Shown piece by piece: positions 1 through 10,474 of a DNA stretch of 64,000 bases. Numbering within the stretch: the first letter of the stretch is position 1; each line of letters starts with the position of its first letter. The position numbers were made by a program, and so were the translations under genes. Below the pieces are notes generated by a model. It saw nothing but the letters and a program-made list of their open reading frames with translations, was not told the DNA's origin and searched no databases. Source of the DNA: Alitta virens (Eukaryota; Annelida; Polychaeta; Phyllodocida; Nereididae); the NCBI GenBank assembly GCA_932294295.1, contig OW028574.1, positions 52,698,797 to 52,762,796 of the forward strand, read 5' to 3'.

Positions 1-1280
1 ATATATTTTTCCCCATTTTTCTTAAAAAATTTGCCTTTTTGGGAAATTTTAATTAATAGGTTAATGAACGTGACTGATTAATGTACGATATTTTTCTCTG
101 GAGCAATTACTGTAGTTGATTTCCACTTATACGTTTTGAGTGTAATGAACATTATTTGTTATTGTTGATTAACTTCAATAATTAAGTCTATGTTGGGCAA
201 AATAGGACCGACAAAATGGGGCATAATGGGGTTGCCCAGATACCATTGCTAGTGTCCTCAATTTGGCCCCACATTCCTCTATAACCATGAATCACTAAAA
301 AAAAACAATTTTTGTTATTTAAACTGCATCATTGTATAATTAATTAGATAACGAAAAAAAAAATTACAATGAGACACTTATAATCAGAAAACATGATGTG
401 ACGTTACCAATTTTCCACCACTACATAATATAAACAGACGTTTCCTGACTACAGTATAGATAAGGACTTCGGAAAAATGCAGTATAGCGGACCCAGATTT
501 AGGACCTTATTTAACGAGCCTCATTGCCAGGCCTTTGATGTAAAAATGCTTGAAATCTATGTATGACGTCACAAACTAATGAAGTTATGATGGCGGTTTC
601 ATCTTCACAGTAAAGACAGCGTTTATTTTTGCTATTTTTCCAAACACCCGCTCATCTACACCAAATGTTATTTTAATTGTGCTGGAACTAAAATATGGGC
701 CTACATTTGGGTTCGATATACTGCACTAAACCCAGGACTTCATTTTCGGCAGCCCAATCCAGAAGTATTGGCTACTTAACTTTCTTAGCTCATGGTATGA
801 AGCAGAACTCTTAGATAAATATCCTACACCCGCTTAAACAATGTATCCCATTTTGCGCCATAGGTATGTCCCATTTTGTCCAAGGCACGGGGAAAAATGG
901 GACAAAACAGCAAATTTTGTGGTCATCCTAAAAGAGGGAATACATTGAATTGTTATTAAACTGATAAATCGGTGTGCTCTTAACAGTTTTGTAACAATTT
1001 TGTCGTTTTTAGATTAAACCCTCCAAGCTATAGGGGTTCAAAGTTAGCAGGCCCATTTTGCCCCACAGAGGGTGAATAACGTCTCTTAAAAATTGTTACA
1101 GGTGTTGACCAATAGAAGACGATAAAATACTAAGATCTTAGTAATACGAGTAAAGGTTTCAGTGTAGCGATTTTGAGCCTAGCTTAGTCGTTTGCTGACT
1201 TCCTGGACCAAACATTTTAAAGTGTGTTGTCTCGGTTATATATCACGATTATTTGATTAATTGATTTTTTTCCTTTGAAG
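1..1280. other. Upstream non-coding region with dispersed repeat words
   Basis: No convincing exon was found here. The stretch repeats a short word of the type 'cccattttgccc' (near 848, 867 and 1051, and in reverse orientation near 217), which suggests remnants of one repeat family. The signal-peptide exon expected for the gene starting at 1281 was searched for here and not found, so it may lie left of the window or be lost. Confidence 0.4.
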
Positions 1281-2216
1281 GTAGTGACCTGATGTGTGAT
1301 GGATCTAAATCAGATGATGGCAGAGAAGCAATAGGATGCATTGAGAAGGATTGCTGCGAATGGAATTACTACATTGACAACAAAGATTTCTGCTCAAATG
1401 AAGGCACCGCTTGTTGTTATTCCAGCAACACCTGCATTTGTGCTAACAAGGGCTGGGTGGACTACAGGGGTAAAGTCATCTCCGACAGCCGCACCAGAAA
1501 CAAGTTGGAACAGATTGCTGACTATTTCTGCACCAGGCTGTGGGTCACCAGTGGAGACAAATCTGGCACAGGATCCTCTCTGGTAAGCTTTGATTTGTTT
1601 GGTGTCTCCTCCAACGTCCGCACTGTAGTCTCTAAAGTCCGCGACCATCTGAGCTCCAGGGAGTGTTGCTTTTTTTGCATTTATTTGTTAAAAAACCCAA
1701 AGGTACCTCCGAGCTCAACCTAAGTTTTGTACATGTCGTTGCTGCAGTATTCCCCTCAGAAAAGCTCTAAAGACTGCATTATATTAGACGATGGCTTAGA
1801 GTTTAGAAATTGTATGTAGTTTAGGAATTATATGGCACACATTCTTACGCAATCTTGACAAGCGTTAAAGCGACAGAACATAGAATGTCAGATTTATTTT
1901 AGTTGGTCGACATAAATGCAGCGCAAAAATGGTAATTGATTGACTTTGGTCGATAAATTCTGAAAAAGAGGGTACCATGCATTTATAAAGACGTATTTAT
2001 TTAAAGTAAACAACCGTAATGCTTCAATTTATTTCCAGCATAATGTTGGACGAGCAGGGGATTGGTGGTTGGATGGCTTCGATGCCAATAAAGATGGACA
2101 GAAAATCTGGGATGGCCTGAGAGCCAGTGGACTTTTCAATGATGCAGCCTGGGAAGTGAGTATAAAGATCAGCAACCGAGGAGTACTCTTCACGGTGTCG
2201 TGGTTTCGTGGGGTGA

Positions 2217-2450
2217 CAGTATCCTTCGCACCACAAGTCCCAATTTTCGCAACGTGGCAGTCCCAAATTTCGTGCCACGAAAGTTACCCATTTTCGCCAA
2301 ACAAAAATACCCCAACAAAGTATCACCTTTCCCTCCAAGAGAGTACCAAATTTTGTACCACAAAAGTACCATCTTTCATACCACGAAAATATCATCTTTT
2401 GTACCATCTTTTGTACCATCTTTCGTACCAACTTTCGTGGCACAAAAGTT
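2217..2450. repeat. Degenerate tandem repeat of 'gtaccatcttt(c)gtacc' type
   Basis: The last intron of copy A carries a run of related words such as 'tcgtaccacgaaa', 'ttttgtaccacaaaa' and 'cttttgtaccat', becoming more regular toward 2400-2440. Open frames here on both strands are by-products of the low-complexity repeat and are not genes. Confidence 0.6.
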
Positions 2451-3003
2451 AATAACTTACCCCTCTCACGGCTGGTTTTAGCTAATTAGCTCCTTAAATA
2501 TAACGTAGATTTTATGCAGATCCACGGATGCCTCTATCATAGATACATCTTATAAGACCAAGAACAATGCTATAGATGCAACATTAATCGAGTAAATAAA
2601 ATAAAAACAATCGGTAAGGGGGGCAGGCTAGCGTGGTGCCAAAGGTCCTTCCCAAGCGGTCTGAGAGCCTATACGTTTATGCGCGCTTATCTCAAAGTAT
2701 GATTTACCTTGAATATTGGTTAATGGATTATTGGAACTGTGTTTCTTACTTTCTTAGTTATTATAATATCATATTTTTATGGCGTGTAGTTGGGGTACAA
2801 TCTTGAGTTTAAAAACGATGCTAAATGCTAATAAACTTTTCAGGTTCGAAAAATCGCAATTTGGGTTGAAAATTGTAACCTATCTAAAGCCTGCAGAAAT
2901 GTACCGTTCTTACAGCCAACAGCTTATAACATCACCCATCGATAGCGGTATTAAAAATTATTCCAGGTAAAATACATTAAGAGATATGGCCACGCAAATT
3001 AAA

Positions 3004-3093
3004 AAGGTATTTCGTGGAGTGAAAGTATTTCATGGTGTGAAGGTATTTCGTGGTGTGTAGGTATTTCGTGATGCGAAGGTATTTCGTGTCGCT
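3004..3093. repeat. 18-bp minisatellite, five units
   Basis: Five consecutive units of the form 'aaggtatttcgtggtgtg' start at 3004, 3022, 3040, 3058 and 3076, each with one to four changes. It lies in the same intron as the 2217-2450 repeat and shares the 'ttcgtgg' word with it. Confidence 0.8.
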
Positions 3094-5523
3094 ATTGGGG
3101 GTCATAACCTTCACACCGCAAAGTTTGCTCCTCGGCAACCATAACCTTCTTGTCCTAAAAAGTACATACTTCATGTAAAAATATTTAGAAATGTTATCAG
3201 ATAACCCAGAGCTTTCACTAAGACATTTCTTTCTTATCAAGTATTTTGTCATGAATTATACCCTACTTTAAAGGAGTTTAAGACAGATTGATATTCATAT
3301 TACACATTTCAATCTCATGTTATTGCCATTTTCAGCAAAAAACGTCTTGTCAATTTTGTATTAACATTTGACTATTGTGCCTTATTGCAAATATCATGTA
3401 TGGGAAGGTTTTAGTTAATCATATGTTGAGCATCAACATTAATAAGCATTGTTAAGTATGATCGAAAAACGTGCTAGATGGTGTACCAGCTTTGAACCAG
3501 GCCAAATAATTTTGTAATAAGGTAGGTCACCACTGAAATATTGTAACTATATTTGATTGTATACCTTGAATGGAGTCTCTCAATTACAATAGTGAAGTAA
3601 TTTAAAGAATGCGAAATCATCAGAATTTCTAGGTTCGTTGCTATGGCAACGAATTTCAACATGGTTGCCATGGAAAAAAATGGTATCCCCCCTAGCTTGA
3701 GGATTCCGAAAAGTAAAAAATTGTGCTTGGTGTATGGATTGTCAAGCAAGCCATTTTTTTGTGACATAGTTGAAAATATCATTATGCCTTTTAGTTAATT
3801 TTCCTTAACCGGACGTGATAGCTCCAGCCTTTAAAAAAATATTGTATGGCAATATGAAAGATGTCTGAACGTGTATATTATGTCAATAACAGACCGAACA
3901 GCTCTAAAGGGAAATTTCCAGAGTTGTTTCCAGGAGAAGTGTCAGGGTCTTGGGTGTTGTATACTTCCTTTAGAGTAACTCTATACAATCAGGTCTGTGC
4001 AGAACGAATTTTTTTGGCAGTGTCAAAAAGAGTTAGTTTTAACTGGGTTTCGAATCATTATGTGCGGTTCTGGTTTAAAAGACAAAAGATTAATTCCTGG
4101 ATGATGACTTCACGACAAAAATGGCCTACGTTAAAGTGTGCTTATTTGAAACAGAAAGGGCTGTAATTACTTCCAATATGCTTACATGTGAAAATTTTGT
4201 TTTGTTTTTTCAAGGTTATCTGGCATGGAGCTTAAACTTGTACTGGGGGAATTCATTTCCATGTTGGAAGGTATGCTTATGACCGAACAACTTGCTTCAA
4301 AAAGGAAGGTACTACCCCTAACAATGTCTGTGACTACAGCTGTCATCCATTGTGAGAAACGGTCCAACATGTGTTCTATGCAATAAAATCTCTAAAACAA
4401 ACATGAAAATATTGTTTATTTCCTTATTTCTTTCTTGATAGCCTAGAACTATTACATAAATTTGAGAATGCGACAGAAATATTTCAAATGCTTGCCATCA
4501 TTTTCATATATCTTGGCTTTTACTGTTATTTCCCAAAATAGAACAGAAGATGGCCTGATGTAAAATAATCCGACTTTCAAATTGCTGATATAGAGATCAC
4601 CAGCCCATCAGATCATCTGTTTAAGATGACAGGTTGACCTCTTGGTGCTTTGGCAAGCCAATTTCATAGATTTGGAAAATTTGGGAACTAAACACCAGAT
4701 GACGTCATTTGAGTCCAGAACTCTTATTGTTTGAGGGACTGCCTTAACCAATGGGAGTCCTGGGTCCACATGACGTCATCTTGAGTTAAGCCTCAGATTG
4801 GTTTCCAGTGATATTGCCTGGTATGTCATATTATTTGTTAAACAGGATTTTTCTTCAATGGGAAAATGTCCTCTCGGAGCATTCTAAATCGGTACAACAT
4901 CGGTGTAATTTGATACAATATTGTTCCAATGTCAGCCAATATAGATATGACATTGGCACAATTTGGAATGCTATCTGGGATGTCGTGGTACCCAGTATTG
5001 TCACTGAGAAAAATTGCTTTATATAAGCATAAAAATTCGCTTTTGCTTTTTAATTTTGCTGAAACGTATATTGAGGAAATCCAAGTATTTAACTTTATCA
5101 CTTTTATAATTTCCATGTATTCTTAGTTGTTTCTTAGTGCTTTTAACTTTCACTTTTACAAATATTTATTTTGTGAAGACATTATTTTTGCTACATCATC
5201 CCAGGCCAGAACTTGCTAAAATATTAAAGGACTAAGATAACAAAATTATCTCCATTTCTTATTTTATTTGTTTAAATAAGGATAATAATATATGAAATTG
5301 TATCACGAGTTGCTGGTAATCTGAGCGGGAAGTTAAAAATTATGAAATATTTTGTTTTCCAATATCAGTCACCTTTATCACATTTATTCTTAAGCATCTG
5401 TCAGTTTTCACATCTTAGTAGATGTCACCATCTCCCAAATTTCTATCACGCTCCATTATACTGTGTTGTTTATCACATTCCTAATTACTTATCACTCATT
5501 TGAATATGTGGATGATGAAAGGA

Positions 5524-5530
5524 TATAAAA
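5524..5530 (+). promoter_or_regulatory. TATA box of M15-like gene B
   Basis: TATAAAA lies 44 bp upstream of the ATG at 5568, which leaves a very short 5' leader. This spacing supports the chosen start and a complete 5' end for copy B. Confidence 0.6.
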
Positions 5531-5567
5531 GTATGCGCAAGTTCAGGCTTTCCAAGATCGAAACAAA

Positions 5568-8500
5568 ATGAAGACGATTTTGGTTATTTTCGCAGGTATG
5601 TTTATCAACTTATTACTTAAGGGTCATATTTATATGTAATTAGTACAATTCATGATGACTAAAATCTTATCTGGTAACTGGATTAGGCTAGAATGGTGGA
5701 AACAGGTTTTTGCACTCCACATTTTGTATCCTTCAAGAGCAGCAGTCCATAGGCAAATGTTCCATTGGAATTGTTTGTACATCAATGTCTTGCTCATTAT
5801 ATTTAATGGCTGTGTTAGAAACCTTCCCGACCACTGTTTCTTACCGCTTGTCAATGTTGTAGGATAAGTTTGGGTAATATGTGCATATTTTTGTCTTGCT
5901 ATTGCTATGATGAAAATGCATCATTCATTTTGTTTGATTTTCTTTAGGTAAGGAGCTATAGACCCAGAGCATATTATATGCATATCCACAATAATTTTGA
6001 AATAGCATGGTTTAAAAAATTAAAAAGATCCCATATTAAACCCCATCGGGATTTTGTGGGCACCTCATTCTGAAAATATGAGAACTGCTAATTTCAGTTA
6101 TAAATGCCAATGTTTAATATGGGTCCTTGTATTGGGTAATATGAGCACCTTTATAGGCATTTGCCTTTGATGCCAGACAAGACCTAAAATACAATAAACA
6201 TTAGACATTTTAAGAAGAAAAAAAGTAACTAAATGGTCTGGTGCATTACATAGTATTGGGAAAGCCAAAGCCGGAAAAAGTGAATGTAGATATATATGCA
6301 GACCAAATGTAATTCAGAATGTAAACTGAGAGGTGTGAGACTTCGGACTCACAAGTGATGTAATGCCCATATTACCAACCAACGTACACCTTCTATTCTA
6401 GGCTGCATGCTCAGTGAATTGCGACATCTGAATGAACCTGGTTGGGATAGAATGAAAGGCAATTATTACTAAAAAGCTTGGTCTGTTAAAGGGTGGGTGG
6501 GTGGATCAGGGCTTTAGCTCTGTATTTCTGCACCGTTGGGCTAATTTGGACACGCGGAGACTATAGTGATGAAATGAAGGATATACATTAGGAAAAAACC
6601 ATCCAACTTGGGCTCGACCGGGAATTGAATCCGAAACCCAGTGGTTGGAAGCCGAGTGCTACCACTGAGCTAGGCCCCCACCCCTTGATCTTTTGTATAT
6701 GATACCAAACAGAACTTAATTAATGGCAACTGTGTCGTGAGAATACACACATAACAATCTATGTAACAATATCATAATCATATGATGATATATTTCTTGT
6801 ATATATATATTTTTTTTAGTTATTGGTGTCTCCCTTGGGGGAGACGTAGGGTGCTCTGGTACAGAGGATCAGAATGGCAACGCTGCCATTGGCTGTGTCC
6901 AGAACGGATGCTGTAAGTGGAACAACCACGTAACCAACCCCGGCCTTTGTGATGGAGGCAATGAGGTGTGCTGCTATTCAGAAAACATTTGTGGTAAGCA
7001 TTTCGTATTTTATGCTCATTCACATTTTGATATTGTCTCATCCACCTGTATTATGATTGTTTTACTGATAAGTAATAGTTATATTTTTATTAGGAGGGAG
7101 TTAACTAACTGGTTAAATCCTGACACCGAAGGCACCGTCTTTTTTAACCAATACAAATGAAATATATCCCGAGATGGCGTGTCAGTCTGTCAGATCAGGT
7201 CTAGTTTATTCCAATGTTGGTCATGAGACATATATGGGTCTAATGTAATTGATATCTTATTTAGATTTTATTGATTTAAACCAGAGGCTTGTGAGGGAAC
7301 AGAAGACCAAAACGGAAACCCAGCGATTGGTTGTGTTCAAAATGGTTGCTGCAAATGGAACAACCACATCACCAATCCTCTGTTGTGCCCAGAAGAAAAC
7401 ACTGTTTGCTGCTACTCTGAGAACACGTGCTGTAAGTACATATAAGAATTTAACATTTACATGTATACAATATCTAAGACAAAATTATAAAAAAAGCTCT
7501 GCTTGAAATCCTGAAACAGTCTTCACTCTACTTTCTCGATGTCGTTGACCAGTCTGGAGCTCAGGCTAATTCTCAATATTTACACATCAGTATCTCTGGA
7601 TATGTTAATCCGAATACCATAAAATCTACCATAAAAAGCTTCATTAACAGGGGGTAAATAAATATGAAGTCGGGAGGAATTATTAGATATTGAAGTTTAA
7701 AATGTAAAGTTTCAGAAATACTTTCTAGGACCACAATAATGATCTGTAAACTAAATCAAGGGACATTCGTAAAAGAAGAAAAGGATTTATCCCAGGTGTG
7801 TCTTTCCTTTGTATTTCAGATGACTGTATTGGAGAGGGCTGGGTAGACTACAGAGGCTACACTATTTCTGATCAACGCACCAAGGACAAGTTGGAACAGA
7901 TTGCTGACTATTTCTGCACCAGGCTGTGGGTCACCAGCGGAGACAGAGACTGGGGAACTGGCTCTCTTGTATGTACAGATGATACTTCAGATACTTGTAT
8001 TCTATATATAGCATGTAGGACAGTCTAGTTTTTCAATAGACAATATCTAACAAAAGTGAGATAATTAGTGCTATAAAGTAAGGGACCATTGAAAGGAGAT
8101 TGTGGAATTAGTGAACCTTTTTTGTCATACAGACAGTGCATTCACTAGCTTTTGGATACTGAACATAAACGAAGAGAAACCCTTGAGAATGTAGAAGTCT
8201 ATATCTGCCACTAGTTTGCCACATGTTCATAAAATCTGCAACAGTTAAATGATGTATTACCCAGATAACATGTCACTTTGGCTCTATGTCTGCTAGCCTC
8301 GACCAACATTGGCAAATGTTGCCCTGATGTTGACCCAATACAGCCTGCTTTCTGGGTCGTACTAGTTATACGTTGTTATATAAGATCATTCACTGCCATC
8401 CGAAGTGATTTCTTTTAAAATGGTAAATATTGTTATGTTTTTCACAGCATGATGCTGGTCGTGCTGGAGATTTCTGGCTGGATGGTTTTGATTCCAACAA

Positions 8501-9309
8501 TGATGGACAGAAGATCTGGGATGGCCTCAGAGCCAGTGGACTTTTCTTTGATGAAGCTTGGGAGGTAAGTGAACTTATCTTATAACAAATAGATTGGTGC
8601 ACCATATTGAATCCCCTCATGTTTCGCATTCATTATATAGCCACATCCTTATACAACGGTTGCGAGTCAAAGAAAATCAGCACCAGTGGCAAACTGACAT
8701 CTGATTGATGTAATGATGAATCCTTGTCAAACTCGTCATCCATCTTAGGAAGATCTACATTGTATATACACAAAAAGTACTTTGCCATACATCACCAATG
8801 ATGTGCAAAATTCAAAACTAGACATCCAGCCAGCATCAGGCCAAAATCAGGCTGACCTGTGTAATATGCTACTGGAGAATGACAGTAACATGTACATTAA
8901 ACCATTGCAATAATCAGAGTAATGTTTGTCACGATTGCCAACATTTTTTGGATGAGATGGAGGAAGATTCAGTATAGGTCCAACTTTTACATTTATTACT
9001 GATTTACCCAGAGAGCATGTAGATGTAGGACCAACATTGGCTGACGTTGGCTGAGTCCGGGACGACGTAGAGCTGATGTGGCTGGCATGTTTTCTGGGTA
9101 AGAGTACAACACTTGTCATTAATTCATCTGTGAATGAGTTTCTCTAATTTTGACAACATTTTTGACAGGTTATCTGGCATGGAGCTTACACCTGTACTGG
9201 CGGAATCCATTTCCACGTGGGAAGATATGCTTATGATCGTGAAACTTGTTACAAAATGGAGGGAACCACCCCCAACAATGTTTGTGACTACAGCTGCCAT
9301 CCTCTGTAA
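5568..9309 (+). CDS. Secreted M15-like (DD-peptidase fold) protein with two eight-cysteine modules, copy B
   Basis: Six exons: 5568-5595, 6820-6993, 7285-7431, 7820-7968, 8448-8564, 9169-9309. Together they make 756 nt, 251 aa, with matching phases throughout. Residues 1-16 are a signal peptide (MKTILVIFAVIG...). Modules at 21-67 and 70-116 share identical cysteine spacing (C-x13-C-x4-CC-x11-C-x6-CC-x5-C), and each sits on its own phase 1-1 exon. The C-terminal domain starts at GWVDYRG (about 123) and shows SGDR (156-159), SLHDAGRAGD (165-174) and IHFHVG (218-223). These match the pattern of zinc peptidases of family M15/Hedgehog-type fold: Arg, His-x6-Asp, and a late His in HxH. If active, it would be an extracellular zinc peptidase, perhaps acting on peptidoglycan cross-links as bacterial relatives do; the substrate is inference. 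Family assignment rests on motif reading only. Tandem with the damaged copy A. Confidence 0.8.
6605..6683 (-). repeat. tRNA-derived SINE head
   Basis: On the minus strand there is a Pol III A box (TAGCTCAGTGG) and, about 40 nt later, a B-box-like GATTCAATTCC. The acceptor stem does not pair well, so this is a SINE fragment and not a working tRNA gene. It lies in intron 1 of copy B. Confidence 0.5.
8263..9105. repeat. Two copies of a dispersed 'accaacattggc...' repeat in copy B introns
   Basis: Stretches at about 8263-8358 and 8826-9105 carry shared words (ccagataacatg, accaacattggc, gatgttg, tttctgggt). Related pieces occur near 4880-4990, 17186-17253, 23525-23595, 23684-23752 and 44898-44940. 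This is a short dispersed family typical of invertebrate introns. The exon at 8448-8564 lies between the two copies. Confidence 0.5.
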
Positions 9310-9469
9310 AGGATAGCATATTGTTGACCTTTTACTTCCAAAATGTGAACTGTTGTTTTCGAAGCATAAAAATGAAATGATTAAAGAACCTTTGAATGAC
9401 ATACAGAATTTGGTTATATTGCAATAAGATAACTTAATGATATATTTTTATTATAAGTTATTAAAAATC

Positions 9470-9475
9470 AATAAA
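9470..9475 (+). promoter_or_regulatory. Poly(A) signal of copy B
   Basis: AATAAA lies 161 bp after the stop codon of copy B; an ATTAAA variant occurs earlier near 9379. Either could end the transcript. Confidence 0.5.
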
Positions 9476-9479
9476 TGTG

Positions 9480-10434
9480 AAAAAATTCATTGTGATATCT
9501 TAGATATTTGTGGTGTCATGATTAAATGAATCTTATTAATCCACTATTCTTATATATTGCACGACAAGTAGCATAAATATTAAATCCTTATGACAAATGA
9601 AAAATTACGATAATCTTTTCTTATCATGAAACAAGCAGGTGGCATTTTTCTGGGTATAAGTTCAATTTCAAAAATTTTGTTATCATATGAAAGCTGATAA
9701 ATATATCACTGAAGTGTCATATACTCTGGAATAACTTATTAATTAAACTTTTTTATGGCTAATGCTTTCAGGAATTTGTGGACACTGCATATAAAGCTCA
9801 AATTATTATAACATTAATATGACAGATTTTTGCGTTTTAAGATGGTAGTGCGTAAATTTGATGGTACTATTCAAGAAATGATAATTCACAGCTTGCAAAA
9901 AAAGAAGCATACAGAGATTGTTTCTATTAACTAACTTGCAACTTGATATTATAATAATAGTGATATGATTATGGTCATGCAGAACTTTCATCAAATTTGC
10001 GGCATAATATTATTCCCTTTGCAGGCTTACAAACCATATTAAACTCATTGTTTTGAATTTATCCGACATTTTAAATCATCATTGGAAAGTTAGGGTATGC
10101 ATGAGAGAACACCAAATGGTATATGAAGTTTTTTTATACAATATCACTGCAGCAGCAATACTAGTAAACAAACATTTTGAATTACAGTGTGACTCACTTA
10201 TTATGAGTTCATGAATCTTTCAATATAGGACATACTTCTTGGTCTTTCTTGATGCCAGGACCAGACACGATGAACCCACCCATAGCTATGTCTATTTGAT
10301 GGGCCCAAATAGTTTGTTATATTATATAGGAGTTGGTCTGATTGCACTTAAGAATGGTGAATCAGACTTCGTGCCAAATCTTGGGAGAATTCTTGAACAA
10401 GGAAGTATAAAGCAATATAATTTCAAGGGTGATA
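9480..10434. other. Intergenic spacer between the peptidase pair and the receptor pair
   Basis: AT-rich, with stop codons in all frames. No gene, RNA or repeat unit was recognised. Confidence 0.5.
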
Positions 10435-10474
10435 GTTGATGATATACAACTGCAGCATGCATTGCTCTGACATC

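Larger units (their letters stand above)
1281..4355 (+). pseudogene. M15-like peptidase copy A, disrupted by a stop in the last exon; 5' end not found
   Basis: Three exons are visible: 1281-1582, 2039-2155 and 4215-4355, all with usable AG/GT borders. Exon 1281-1582 fuses one eight-cysteine module (C-x13-C-x4-CC-x11-C-x6-CC-x5-C) directly to the first half of the peptidase-like domain (GWVDYRG ... VTSGDK); copy B has an intron at this junction. The second exon begins HNVGRAGD, the metal-site signature. In the third exon the codon equal to Tyr212 of copy B is TAA (4233-4235). The reading frame then stays open for the full homologous length to a normal TGA at 4353-4355, including the IHFHVG motif. 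The Arg of SGDR is Lys here. The likely result is a protein lacking the last histidines, hence a pseudogene or an inactive, truncated paralogue. A sequencing or allelic variant at 4235 could also explain the stop. Confidence 0.7.

Noticed and set aside
2024..2481. Overlapping long open frames on both strands
   Set aside because: Produced by the degenerate repeat in the copy A intron; only 2039-2155 is a supported exon.
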